NCBI GenBank assembly: GCA_033977485.1
Contig: CM066994.1
Location: forward strand, 25,326,681 to 25,390,680
Length of the DNA: 64,000 nucleotides
Source: Hydrangea macrophylla
Lineage: Eukaryota > Streptophyta > Magnoliopsida > Cornales > Hydrangeaceae
Direction of reading: 5' to 3'
The position numbers and the translations under genes are program-made. Shown in pieces: positions 11,481-23,341 of this stretch (position 1 is the first letter of the stretch; every line of letters starts with the position of its first letter). Below the pieces are notes generated by a model that saw nothing but the letters and a program-made list of their open reading frames with translations, made no database searches and had not been told where the DNA came from.

Positions 11481-13700
11481 TGTGTCACCATGTGGCAGGC
11501 CATGGTGGGGTCCACCTTGGGTTTTGTGCCACTTCTTGATTTATGTGCATAAGTTTCACGGATAGGATGCCAATAGTCAAGAAAAATTAATCGTTAACAT
11601 GTTTTAATCTCCCTCCCATCGTTTTCATATCCAAACCATGTTTTCTAGAATCAAATAGTACTTTTCAAAGGTTGTATTGTAGCTCGGACAATGAAAAAGG
11701 ATAGAAATGATTCATCAAGTAATCTTCAGAATGGCATTGTAAGGCATATTCAATTTCTTTCATTCATTCTTCTACCAACTTTCATCTTTTCATTCTCTAC
11801 TTTTCATATTTTTAAATTTCTTTCCTCTTTTTTTTTCTCTCTTCTTCTTTCAATTTTTCTTTCTTTCTTTTCTTCTTTCAACCTTTTTTTCCCTTTCATT
11901 GCTTTTGAAACGAATATTCATTGAATACCAAGTCAACTACCCCAAATACTAAATATCATCTTCTTCTTCTTCTCAATTAACACACTGCCTCATCATCACT
12001 AAAAGTTGATCAATCTCTTAGTGGTGAACTCCAAGTCGGCCAAATTGGAGCAAAAACAGGATAATGCTGATTAAAGAAAAATGGCATTTTAACGGCTCAA
12101 AGGGCAAACAAAGGAAATTTTATCGTTTATCTGGATAAGTCAAAGGTTAAATGGGTGAAAAACAAAGAGGGCCTAAAATCACGTCCTAGGTGATACGGTT
12201 ATTCAACGTTTACGACGGAAGATTAATTAGCATGGTAGCAAATATTTAACTTGACTATCAACCAAAACAAGAATATTGAGACTAAACAATGAGTTAATGC
12301 GCTATTTCAATGAAATTCGATAAACACAAAATGTATTTAGAACCCTCTAAAAAGAAAATATAGGCTCAAAAACTCACCGGGTTTAGTCTCCACCATGTGT
12401 TATCTAGAAATCCGAATCGTATTATAGTTCACATCAAACATGTATTCAAGTGACTACGTGTAGTGCATAGCTTTGTATGCAAATTTATGATATAAAACTA
12501 CGATTCGAATGATACCTATCCTAAACGTCGCATCATGACTTCAGCAAATGTTTAATCACCTCTTCATGTTTACCATTCTATAACAATCCAAGTTACATAA
12601 CAAGAAGTATCGAATTGAGATTGCAAAAATGTCGGTAATATCATTTATTTAAGTACAAGCATTTAAAATTTTTGAAAAATTGGTTGAAAAATTGATGCAT
12701 AATAATGTGCATGTGAGTGAATACCCCCCAAACCTAAACCTTTCATTGTCCCCAATGAAATAATAAAATGAAAGACAGTAGAGTACATAAGGAAAGAACG
12801 ATATTACCTCGATCTCGGCAATCACAAACAGGTAAACGTATAATAATATGGCGATAAAGTTTAATTTTCCAAATGGAGACACAAATTCACCTGTCAAAAT
12901 ACTTCACAAAAGAAAATAACAACGATGACTAATAGAAATATTAATATAATGCATAAACTAAACTAAACTAAAACTGAAAAGAACATGCATAAATGGAATT
13001 ATCAAAACAAAGAAGGACTCGATCTAAAAGGGACCTAAGAGAACAAACAGAAAAGAACAAACAATTGACCAGGTTTGGGAGAAAGAGTGAAAGAACAGAG
13101 AGAAAAACACACAAAACATTACCTCAAGTGAGCGGCCCACGCGAGTGGCCCGCACAAGCGACCTTTGCGTGCGCGAACCCCTCCGCAAGGTGAAGCTGAG
13201 ACTTGTTTTAAATTATATAAAGAAAAGTTTCTAAGGCACCAGACCGCGTGAGCGGGCCGCTCGAGCGAACTACTCACGCGCACGATCCCTAGCGCGATCT
13301 GAAACTGAGAGCATATATAAAAAGTCTAAAAAAATATTTCCTCTAAAGTAAAATCTCGCGCAAGCAGGCCGCGTGCGCGATTGGTCCTTTTCCTCTTTTT
13401 TCACTTGTTTTATGTGAATAAGCTCAAAATAAATTAACCCCGACCCCCAAACCTGTTTAGAGAACTCAAAAACTGATTGAAATGACCCAAAAACATTCAA
13501 AAATAAAAGAAACGGATGAAATAAAGCTTGGGTTGCCTCCCAAGAAGCGCTGTCTTTTACGTTCTAGCCCATGACTTATGGAGGCCATAACTCGGACTTT
13601 TTACCCTTGAAGACAGTAGGGAGACTCTGATGGAAAGCAGAAATAATGTCATTATTTGTTGACTCGATCGACAGTTCTCCCTGATTATGTTCAAATCGAT
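11481..13700. other. Non-coding internal region of the gag-pro element
   Basis: No credible pol reading frame on the minus strand where RT, RNase H and integrase would be expected. It holds a T/CT-rich stretch (11750-11900), a CG-rich patch with words such as GCGCGAG (13130-13400) that resembles the LTR patch, and the Tat-type phrase near 13530. Confidence 0.6.
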
Positions 13701-13719
13701 TTCTCACCTTCCGAGTAAA

Positions 13720-14300
13720 TTAAGCATTAGGGTCTGGGTTATTCAAATTCGTCCGCTCTTGACTCACTATATTGTTTTTCTTACCCACATTTATTTCTTT
13801 ATTAGGTTCAATCGTGCGTCTATCCTTACTATCCGCCTCACATAGGTCATCATCATCGTTGGGAGGTTGATCAATAGTGTTAAAAACATTTAATTTTAGA
13901 TTCATGTTTCCAAATGATACTTTGATTACCCCCATTAGACAATTGACACCCGCGTTAGTGGTTACCAAGAATGACGGGAGTGTGTTTTCTAGCATCTATT
14001 ACCGGTTCAGTGTCAAGGACCATGAAATCGATGGGATAATAACATTTATCAACTTTTACCAAGACATCCTCAACGATTCTTCTAGGGATTTTAATAGAAC
14101 GATCCGCTAATTGTATGGCACTTGCCATGGGTTTAAGTTCACCAATACCTAATTGTTTGTAAACCGTGTATGGTAGGAGATTCACACTCGCTCCAAAGTC
14201 AAGGAGAGCACGATGAATGACAGTGTCACCTATGACACATTATATCGTTGGTGTTCCTGGATCCTTATACTTCGGAGGAGCGTGTTGAAAAATCGAACTT
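13720..14300 (-). pseudogene. Retrotransposon aspartic protease (broken)
   Basis: Read on the minus strand, a segment near 14300 carries KYKDPGTPTI, one in-frame stop, CVIGD, then the active-site region LLDFGASVNLLPYTVYKQLG. This leads into KPMASAIQLADRS and PIDFMVLDTEP (to 13955). A shifted frame continues FLVTTNAGVNCLMGVIKVSFGNM (13880-13995), the usual flap and C-terminus of Tat/Athila proteases. The canonical D-[LFS]-G-A-S catalytic motif is present. The stop plus a frameshift near 13970 make it non-functional as read. It processes Gag-Pol polyproteins in intact relatives. Confidence 0.85.
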
Positions 14301-14400
14301 ACTTTTTCCACGAGGAAGACCTTTTTTGGAACATGACTGTACAACTTGCACCTTTAAGTGCATAGGTCTTTTAGACATTTAGCGTATGCGGGAATTTGTT

Positions 14401-16166
14401 TTATAGCATCAAGGAATGGAATATTGATTTTAACTTGTTTAAATACCTCGAGTATATCTTCAATTTTTTACCCTTTCTTTGAAAAATGTAACGCTCCTCA
14501 ACGTTCGGTACGAAGGGTAGTTTTGGAACATAAGCTGTCGGTACCGGTTCGTTTTCCTTCCTTATACGACTCGTGTCCTCACCCTTCTCTTGATTCAAAT
14601 TAATATTCACATCTTTCTCTCTCTTATTCAGAATTTCAACAACTTCTTCTTCCAGAATAGTCATCCTAATCGAAAAGGCGTTTACTTGCTCACTCGAACC
14701 CCCATTCTCAAATTGTCCCTTAGGGTTTTGAATAGGTTGACTAGGCAACTTACCCTCGTTTCTACGACTTATCGCAGTAGCTATTTGTCCCATTTGGGAC
14801 TCAAGCTTCGTAATGGATTGTATGTGCGAGTGTACTGTTTGTACTTTGTGCCTATACTTGCATTTCGATAGTCTTAAGAGATACCAACACATTTACCTCA
14901 AAAGAGTTATCCCTTGGAGGGGTAGGATTAAAATGGGGGTGTTGGTATTGACTTTGTTGAATTTTGGATCGATAAGTGTTAGGAAAATTAGTTATCATAG
15001 GATTATAACTATTTTGTGGGAATTGTTGAATAAAATGTATGTGTTGCTCTACAAATTCTGGAAATTAAGATGCAGATGGGGATGCAAGTATAGAATGCGA
15101 AGACTCTGAACATATTTGACAAATTTCAGAAGAGGATGAGCACGACGTTTGGTTCATTGTCATTAATGGGTGAAGTTTTTAAGATAGTTCCTGTAATTCA
15201 ATTGAATGACTTGACTCGAAACGCTCCTCTCACTTAGGTTTAGGTGGAAGGCACCCCTCAGGACGTACCGACATGGCTTGGTGCATCGAATTCTCGCTTA
15301 ATGTTTTAAAACATTTTCATGCCTCGTCGGCGCTTTTGTGTTGGAAGGTACCCGCACAAACGGCATTGATTGTATTACATAGTGGGGGAACAAGTCCCTC
15401 GTAGAAGATCTATACCAATTGCCACTTGGGAACTTGATGATGTGGGCAAGAGCGCAATAATTCTTTAAATTGTTCCCAAGTGTCATAGAGCGTTTCCCCA
15501 TCTTGCATTACGAAGTTCGTTATGGATTTTCTTATCTGATTAGTTCTTATGACAGGGAAAAACTTTTGTAAAAATGCAGTGTGTAATGCTTCCTATGTTT
15601 TAATAGTGTTTGGCTCAAGGGATTGGAGCCAATACTTCGCTTTATATTTTAAGGAGAATGGCATTTAATTCATCATCAGTTAGGTTTTGGATTTTTAATG
15701 TAGAGCATATATCTTCAAAATCTCCTAAGTGATGATGAGAATCTTCTTTAATATGGCCATGGAATGAAGGGAGTAGCGCGATGGTAGATGACTTTATCTC
15801 AAAGTGAGATGCCGTCACCTCCGGTAATTCGATACTTGCCTGTGGCATGTGAGCTGTAAGAATAAAATAATCTTTAAGCGGAGGAGGTGGAGGTATATTA
15901 GGATTATTTTCATTATTTCTGTTATTCCCATTGTTTCCAATGTCGGCTATTGGAATAGGTTGGATGTTAATAGTTCAAGTTTTTCTTAAACGTTTAAGCG
16001 TGCTTTGAATTTTGGCCTGAAATAATGACAACGGTTTCGGAGTTAATTCGTCGACTAACAACAACCGAGCTCTAGAAACTTGAGTTGCAGACCTACTAAC
16101 TCTTAGGGTACGTTCAAGTTCAGGATTGAAAGAATGTAGAGGTTTACTTGAACGCATACTAAACAT
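14401..16166 (-). pseudogene. Retrotransposon Gag (fragmented), Tat/Athila lineage
   Basis: Several minus-strand pieces in different frames make one decayed Gag. 15642-15848 holds the core LPSFHGHIKEDSHHHLGDFE...CSTLK, the retrotransposon-gag signature FxGxxxEDxxxHLxxF. 15298-15501 continues the core. 14401-14892 is the C-terminal part, with SQMGQIATAI, GKLPSQP and a charged tail ending PKLPFVP, followed by the protease. 15975-16166 is a basic N-terminal piece. Gag forms the capsid-like particle. Frameshifts and stops break it at several points. Confidence 0.8.
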
Positions 16167-16652
16167 AAACTAAAAAAAAACGATACTAAGATAAAAACTG
16201 ACTCAAACAAATACGAAAAGCAACCACACAAATAAGACAACAAGCACACAACTACTATGATGCATGAAAGTTATCCTGTTATGTAGTGATTCGTGTCAAA
16301 GCCCAGCGCCCCGGGTTTCCTAACTAATGCATGTGAAAATTACTCCTAAACTAATGCAAATAGTGCGTCTCAGCGCACTAACTTACAGTGGTTTGAAGCG
16401 AATTTTAAAGGAAGCGATTTACTTAATGATTTTTTTTATTAATTTTTTTTATTTAATTGATTTGCGTAAGCTTCTTTGATGTGCAAAGATTTTCCACTCC
16501 GAAACGGTAGAATTTGATTACTTGAGAAACCTACAAAACAAATAGAAAAGTTAGTAACTCAACAAAAACGGAAAATAAGAAAAAGTAAACCTAATCTAAT
16601 ATTTACGGATTAACTAAACTAATATTCTAAAACTAAAGATAGTAATTTGCAA

Positions 16653-16670
16653 TCCCTGACAACGGCGCCA
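16653..16670 (-). other. Primer-binding site (tRNA-Asp type)
   Basis: On the minus strand this reads TGGCGCCGTTGTCAGGGA, complementary to the 3' end of plant tRNA-Asp with about one mismatch. It lies 5 bp inside the 5' LTR edge at 16676, which fixes the element's orientation as minus. Confidence 0.85.
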
Positions 16671-16675
16671 AAAAT

Positions 16676-17990
16676 TGATCTTGTCAGAATCAAGATAAAA
16701 AAGTATACTCTACTTTAAAAGATTTGCAGTGTGGAAGTAGAGGTCGAACCCACAGAGATTGAAATACTAAAGCACTTTAATTTGAAAACCTAAATCTAGT
16801 TAATTAATGGAATTTTTATTTTGATTTTGATTAAGCTAAAACCAGTGAAAATAAATCTAAACTATGAAAGTAATTAAAAGTTGTTGTAAATGATATTTAA
16901 GGTGAATCTAGGATTGTAAATCCACCACTAGCTACGTAATAAGTGTATTTATGCATTCAATTAGCTTATTACATTGGATGATAATGGGGAATTATAACTA
17001 CAAGTCCAATTCCTCCATCAAGAAGATAACCACGATTCAAGCACCAACATAATTCATCTTTGGTTGGCACGGATTGTCTCATACTAAACTAGGGTTGCGG
17101 CACAATCCGTCTTTCCTAGGCATGAACTATTCGGCTACTTGATATCACAATTCAAATAAGCACCATTACATGTAAATAATCCATACAAGCACAACAAATA
17201 TAGATCATTGAGCATATCACTTCAAAATATATCTAAGACAAGAATAAACTTTGAAAGTAATGATTAATCAATCGAAGTTCGATTTTATTATTTAAAATTC
17301 TTTGAACATATAATCATCATCCATACATCGTAAAACTAAAAGAAAAACGTAAATAACACCCTATTACTTGGCTAGGGTTTCATTGAAACCCTAGATCTAG
17401 GTTTAGTTGACCATAGAATCAAGGATTAGCAGAGGTTGGTGGAGGAGTCCATGGGAATCCTTGGTCTTCTTCTTCTTTTCTCCTTGCTTTTCTCTCTTCA
17501 ATGGCTGTGTATAATATTTTGTGTAAAGGTGTGTATGGAGTTGTGTAACAATGTCTAACCCCAAAATTGATTTATAATAGAGTATATATATAGTTTTGGA
17601 GCAAGTTTGGAAGCTTTCCTAAACCTATTTGCACTAAAACTGCTGTATTTTATATTCTGGATGTAATTAGGCAGTTTCTTTAACGTAGGAGTCTTCAGTG
17701 AACTGAAATACGCATCTTTGATTTTCTGTACAGATCGTGCGAGAGTGATTTTGGGTGGTCGCGCGAGCAGGTCGCGCTGCTAGATTGTCGGGCGAGCTGG
17801 CCGCTCGCGCGAGGTGCCTTATTTTGCTTCTTTCAGTCTGTTTTTGCACCCCATTTAGCCTGGATTCTTGCTTTCTTCCAAAAGCTACTAGAAAATGGAA
17901 AACAAAGTAAAAATACACAAAAATAAGAAAAAAAAAGTACTAACAAATGTGAATTAAGGTGTGTAATTAGGACTTGTTCACTCCCGATCA
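16676..17990 (-). repeat. 5' LTR of the gag-pro element
   Basis: 1315 bp, TGATCTTGTC...CCCGATCA on the plus strand, followed by target copy GATCT (17991-17995). It is the same length as the third LTR at 23988-25302 and nearly identical to it. It is less similar to the 3' LTR at 6762. Confidence 0.92.
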
Positions 17991-18539
17991 GATCTCGTTT
18001 TGCCTATTCCAAAACATCAAATTTTATGAAAAACAAACTTGTAGAACAAAAGTTACAGCAATTTGTAGTTGTTTAGGCATAAAAAAGACCTAATGAGTTA
18101 AAGAAAAGTAGCATGAGTTTAAGCTTTGAAGGGTTTATTTGAGAGGGCCTTGGCCGAAGCCCCTTTATAAAATGTGCACGTGTTTGGCCCTTCAAAGAAA
18201 GTCTGATCATACGTGAAGGGCCATGCATGGTAAGAATATGAATACTTTAGTTATATCTTCTCTAACAACTTAACCTTTAAGAGTAGATGGGTGTTAACAA
18301 ATTTAATAATTCTAATTTTTCTGTGGAAAGCTTTCGACATTTTGCGCTTCAATTTTACATGAAAGTAGGAATTATTGTTTGTTCATTTCAAGTATTGTGC
18401 ATGTGTTTTTACAAGTAACCAGTGCATTTATTTGATTTTCTTATTTTCTAAAAAGAGTTCAATTAATGACTCATAATTCAATACGAATCAAGATTCACAC
18501 TTTTAACAAACCTATTCGTAATTTGGCAATGGTTTATAG

Positions 18540-19006
18540 GTCCGATTCCCACATCCTTGGGGAACCTTACCGCACTTGAATCGTTGGACCTTTCCCAAAA
18601 TGAGTTGTCAGGACATATCCCTGAGCAACTAGTCCAGCTTACCTTTCTTGCAATTTTTAATGTCTCCCATAACCATCTCATCGGACCTATACCACGCAGA
18701 AATCAATTTGGTACATTCGAAAACAACTCATTTGATGGAAATTCAGGGTTATGTGGAGAACCTTTGTCGAAGAAATGTGGGACTACTATAGAATTACCAT
18801 CACCCGCTTCAACCTTCGAAGATGAGGATTCGGATTTTCCCAATAAACTAGATTGGATCATCATAAGCTTGGGTTATCTAAGTGGGACAGTTGTCGGGGT
18901 CATTGTTGGGAACATTCTGACCAAGAGATATCATTTTTGGTTCGTTCAAAAATTTGTAAAGCCACCAAAATGTAAAAGGGCGAAAAAAGGGGGCCAAAGA
19001 AATTGA
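18540..19006 (+). CDS. RLP exon 2 (copy A): last LRRs, transmembrane helix, short tail
   Basis: Codes residues 821-975. It opens with PIPTSLGNLTALESLDLS, completing the LRR left open by exon 1, then HIPEQLVQLTFLAIFNVSHN and GPIPRRNQFGTFENNSFDGN. These are followed by the C-terminal cap NSGLCGEPLSKKCG. An acidic juxtamembrane segment (EDEDSDF) precedes one transmembrane helix at about 926-948, with consecutive GxxxG repeats (GYLSGTVVGVIVG), the motif linked to SOBIR1 partnering in RLPs. A basic cytoplasmic tail of about 27 residues ends KKGGQRN. The acceptor TTTATAG|GTCCG keeps the frame with exon 1. This is the nearer of two terminal exons; the other lies 7316 bp downstream. Confidence 0.92.
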
Positions 19007-19320
19007 ATTAGAGTAGCCCATTTTTATCGTGGATTGGCACCTATGTTGACATTTTTTGGAGGAGATCAAAAGAACTTTGTATATCCTAGTCTTTTAAGCA
19101 AATACAAGTGTCTTTACTTTGTATCTCTATGTAGTGCTTCTTCATAATCATTCCTTTTTCTTATGCACTTGGACATAAGCTATATCATGTACTTTATTTG
19201 GGTCTATGAATGCAGTGGTAGGGGTTAATTTTTCAATTATGAAAAGAGCTGCATTCTTTTCCTTTTTTTTTCTTTGTTTTTGATGAAAATATAGAAGTAG
19301 AATCCTCACAATGTTGGTGT
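19007..19320 (+). other. Probable RLP 3' untranslated and flanking region (copy A)
   Basis: AT-rich sequence after the stop codon, with several T-rich stretches (TTTTTCTTATGC, TTTCAATTATG) that could serve 3'-end formation. No coding potential. The matching stretch in copy B is 26323-26637. No poly(A) site can be fixed from sequence alone. Confidence 0.4.
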
Positions 19321-22300
19321 TGTACAAGTGGGCACCCCAAGATCAAATCACATTCAAGATAATTCACACGAAACTAATAGCAAGAGCAAGATAGAATATA
19401 TAACAAGGATAATAAACACAAGATAAGATTTCAATGTGGTTTGACCAATCGTGCTTACATCCACCCCCAAGGAATGACTAATCTTGTATTGATCAAAAAT
19501 TATTACAAGCCACTATCAATACTCACTCTAAATACTTTTCTGAGTTCTCTCACACATGAATGGACATTTAGATTCTAACTCAGCTAGTGTAAAGCCTCCA
19601 TCCGGGCTAACCACTTGAGATGTCGAAAGGTCCTGCACATGAGGAAATACCGATTACTCTCTCCGTCACCTCTTAGGATTCACCGGTTACTCTCTCCTCC
19701 ACCAAGGATCGACACCATGTCCATAGCCACAACTTTTATATTCACTTTGAGTTTTCTTTCTCTCTATAGATATACCAAAAGGCGACATCCCTCACATGGT
19801 GAGCCAAGAGCCACACACCTTTCTTGGTGAGCCAATGTCCAGACAAATTATCTCCACCATATATGCGTTCCGATTTATATAGAATACCTTGCCTAATCCT
19901 GGTAGAAGTAGATTACCAACATGGTAAACCTTCTCCACAAAGAAACTTCCATTGCAAGTAATCTCATACGAATAGGAAGTTTATGTCCTATGGAAACTAA
20001 CCCAAAACCTCTACCACTCAGATTAGGAAAGCTGATTCTCGCACATAATCACTGTTTTTTGCTCCAGTGGCTCGCTCGGGTACAGCCTTGCTTGCGTGGC
20101 ACCCAAGCGAGTGGAATTTCTGTCTCCAGAGCTTTCCAACCTCGCCTGAGCAGTTTGCTCGAGCTAGATTCCAGTATGAGAAATTTAAGCCAAATTCCAA
20201 TAGTTGGTTGTACAGAAAATGACAATGTTCATCTACACAATGGCATAATTATCAAAACCGACTCGAGGATTAACCCAGTGACGTAACTAGGTGGATGGGT
20301 CGCCGGTTCGACTGTCGGTTTAATTGACTTGGACCAGATTAATTTAATTTTAATTAAAAATTTAATAATAATAAGTTACAAAAAAAAAAAATTTGTCTTA
20401 TAATAGAATTAAAGTTCCTTTCAAAAAAATATGGTCAGATAATCTGTCCATTCAAAGATACTAAAGTGTAACTTTTTTTTTTCCCACAATCTAACCATTA
20501 GCAACAAAATATTAGAATGAAGAAGGTTTGACAATTTATAAAATTCTCGCAAAAAAGTGAACCTATCATGTAATTATCAACCATTCAGATAAAAACAATT
20601 GCAAAATATGTCTAGCTCTGATGAAAATATATACACATTGTGCAAGATGTTGATGAACTACAAAATGGGAATTCGAAAATTGTTGTGCAGAAGCGAGATA
20701 ATCAAAGGATCAAAACAATCAAGCAAATTAAGAAATCCAAACCAAACACAAGAAAACAAAATATACACGGTGTAGCAAACTGCCTAACTGCGAAGGAGGA
20801 ACCAATGAAGCCACTATACGTAATATGGAATATAATCACTAGTTCACTCAATTCACCAAGAGATACTCTTGAAAAACCTCTCTAAAACTAAGCAACAAAT
20901 TATCTTTAGCCTCTCTAAATCCTAGTAGGAATAAGACTACCCACATGATAATACTTCTCCGCCAAGAAACTTAAATCCTAGTAGGAGTAAGACTCCACAT
21001 AGTAATACTTCTCCCCCAAGAAACCTCCCTTGCAAGTAATCTCATACAAATAGGAAACCTTTTAGCTTGTCCAAAATTGAAACTAACTTCAACAGTAATA
21101 GATATAAATAATCCAAATTGATAGAATTACAAAATCTGGAAGTTCTTTACTATCCGGCCGTGTTGTACAGGTCACAGTTCAATCGATCGGGTCTCACGGA
21201 CCAACCCGAGTCTCTTCCTTCTAGTCATATATTCAGCCCCAGACCAATTTAGTGTTTGGTTCAGGATTTCTTCAATTAGGATAGTTTTGATTACTATGCA
21301 CATTAATGGTAGATTAAGAATTTCGTCCTTGAAATCTCCAAACTGAACCTTGCACGAAGATTGATCAACTAAATTCCCCTTCTTTGCTTGTAATGATGGA
21401 AGAAGGGAGGGGCGGGAAGAGAGGTGGGATGCATTTCCCCTTCAAGCCCACAAATTTGAATCCATCCCAAAGTGTATGAGCTGTGAGAAAGAAAAGTTTT
21501 CTCTAATCTTTTGACATTTTAATTTGCCGATCAATAACATCTTAATAATGTCAGGGTATAATAGTAAAATACCCAATACTCCATCCTCTCCTTCCCATCT
21601 CTCCATTCTTCCCTTCATTCCGCTTTTTCCATCATCTTTCCAGACATAGCATAAAGACAAAACTTTTGCTTGTTTTCGGTTACAAATGAAAACGGTGAGG
21701 AAAATAAGAAGAAAAAGAAATATTAACTAAACACGGTGGTTTTGTACGGTCCAAACACTCTCTCTCTCACCCCTTTTTCTTTTTCGGTAGCCAGTCTCTG
21801 GCCCTCTCTCTCTTTCTTCCCTCCCACCCAACTCCATCCTCTCTCTTCCCTTCCAATTTTCATTTCATCGATGACCCAATCAAACCAAACATTCTCATCA
21901 CTGACTCATTCCACAATCTCCCTACTGTAGCATAACATCACCCTCACCCCTTTGTCTATACATACACAAGCAAAAACATAGATATATATATAGAGAGAGA
22001 GAGTGAGAGAGAGATAAAATCAACCGAGACTCTTAAACCCTTAGGTGAGCTCCTTCTATTTTTATTCTTTCTGTAATTTATTTGTGTAGACACAGACAAT
22101 TTAGGTAAAGAAAACAGAACCTTAAGCTTAGCCATGGCCGTCTGCCATTAAAGCTTGATTTATTGACCACCACCAAAACTTACGAAGCTTATGTCAAAAG
22201 GCCCGTATTAGCTCGTTTATAACCCCCTAAGAACAGTTTTTCAAAATTCTTAGCCAATCATCACTAATTTTTAATTTTTCCATAGACCCACTTAGCGGTT

Positions 22301-22540
22301 TTATCCAAAATTTGTGTTATTTTATAAAACTTGGGACACCAAACCAATTTATATGGATAGGGCTCGTTGAGAGGATCAATTTTCATATAGGACTTGCATT
22401 ATTTCGTTGAGAAATGATCTAGTTGTGAGTGTTTTACACCCAAACAAGACACTACTGGGGGTCTCTGTTTCAGTATAACGAAATGAAGAAGATGGGTTAG
22501 AGATATTATAATATGGAGCACTATAATTAATGTGCATGGT
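19321..22540. other. Duplicated non-coding stretch (copy A)
   Basis: No recognisable gene. Frames near 19615-19830 and 20640-20885 are also present in copy B, but only because the whole block was copied recently; they show no known domain. At 21740-22060 a CT-rich, then GA-rich leader-like sequence ends in a possible splice donor (TTAG|GTGAGC), resembling the 5' end of an unrelated gene or a captured fragment. 21161-21529 is absent from copy B. Confidence 0.55.
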
Positions 22541-22559
22541 ATGAATTATTCTTTGATTA

Positions 22560-23278
22560 GAAATTGTTGTTCCATGATCACGAATTGTTGTTTCATGTTC
22601 AGTAATTATTGTTCCATGAACACAAATTGTTATTCCCTGATCAGTAATTGTTCTTCCATTTAAAATTATCATTCCATGGTCAGTAAATGTTGTTCCAATA
22701 TCACAAATAATAGTTCCATGATTAGTAACTGTTGTTCCATGATTAAAAATTGTTGTTCCATGATCAATAATTGTTGTTCTATAAACACAAATTGTTGTTC
22801 TATGATTAAAAATTATTGTTTCATTATCAGAAATTCTTGTTCCGTGATCATAAACTGTTGTTCCATAATCATGAATTGTTGATCCATGATCAATAACTAT
22901 TGTTCCATACACTTAAATTGTTGTTCAATGATTAGAAATTATTATTTGATGATCAGTAACTGTTATTCTATTATCATAAATTCGATATCATCAACCTATT
23001 CATGCTTCTACATGATTTAAGAAAGAGGTAAACAAAAAGGACTTGTCGAGAACTTACCCAGATTGTTGTTCTATGATCTGTAATTGTTGTTCCATTATTA
23101 GAAATTATTGATCTATTATCATGAACGGTTGTTCCGGGATTACAAACGGTTGTTCCATTATCAGTAACCATTGTTCCAATTATTAGAAATTGTTGTTCCA
23201 TGAACATAAATTGTTGTTCCATTATTAGAAATTGTTGTTCCAAGATCAGTAATTGTTGTTCCACTATTATAAATTGTC
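22560..23278. repeat. 21-bp GTTGTTCC tandem array (copy A)
   Basis: About 30 imperfect monomers of the type ATTGTTGTTCCATGATCAG, mostly 21 bp. A unique 80-bp spacer at about 22979-23057 splits the array. The minus-strand frames (for example 22376-22912, motif HGTTI) are by-products of the monomer. It is followed by a GA microsatellite. Confidence 0.92.
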
Positions 23279-23298
23279 CCCTTTATAACAAACACAGC

Positions 23299-23301
<3 letters not shown>

Positions 23302-23340
<39 letters not shown>
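23302..23340. repeat. (GA)n microsatellite (copy A)
   Basis: GA dinucleotide run beside the 21-bp array. The copy B equivalent (about 30259-30307) is about 10 bases longer. Confidence 0.95.

Positions 23341-23341
<1 letters not shown>

Larger units (their letters stand above)
6762..17990 (-). mobile_element. Non-autonomous gypsy LTR retrotransposon (Tat/Athila-like, gag-pro only)
   Basis: Complete element of 11.2 kb, minus orientation, with LTRs at 6762-8035 and 16676-17990, termini TGAT...ATCA and the 5-bp target duplication GATCT. A tRNA-Asp-type primer site adjoins the 5' LTR. Read on the minus strand it encodes gag pieces (about 14.4-16.2 kb) and an aspartic protease (about 13.7-14.3 kb). 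I find no reverse transcriptase, RNase H or integrase. The sequence CTTGGGTTGCCTCCCAAGAA (about 13530) is one I associate with Tat-type elements that lack pol. The layout matches the TR-GAG class of non-autonomous elements. A second LTR-like insertion lies at 8571 to about 11480. The insertion predates the 7.3-kb duplication, because one of its LTRs was copied. Confidence 0.85.
5114..18539 (+). other. 13.4-kb RLP intron loaded with transposons
   Basis: The donor is ACAG|GTAATA and the acceptor TTTATAG|GTCCG, and the reading frame is intact across the join (G codon split 1+2). The sequence AGGT occurs at both edges, a proto-splice-site arrangement. The contents are a hairpin MITE (5303-5660), imperfect 200-bp repeats (5861-6640) and a full LTR retrotransposon (6762-17990). 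Without the retrotransposon and one target-site copy the intron would be about 2.2 kb. The joining is inferred from LRR continuity and frame, not from transcript data. Confidence 0.85.

Noticed and set aside
8566..11485. Exact target-site duplication for the nested LTR at 8571
   Set aside because: CACTC precedes the left end but TGTGT follows the best right end, so the right border remains uncertain.
19615..19830. 71-codon frame conserved at 26931-27146
   Set aside because: Same reason: recent segmental duplication, low-complexity content, no domain.
20640..20885. 81-codon frame seen in both duplication copies (also 27959-28204)
   Set aside because: Its conservation reflects recent copying of the whole block; there is no recognisable domain or gene context.
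22376..22912. 178-codon minus-strand frame with an HGTTI repeat
   Set aside because: By-product of the 21-bp array; the copy B counterpart is shortened by unit turnover, so the frame is not maintained.
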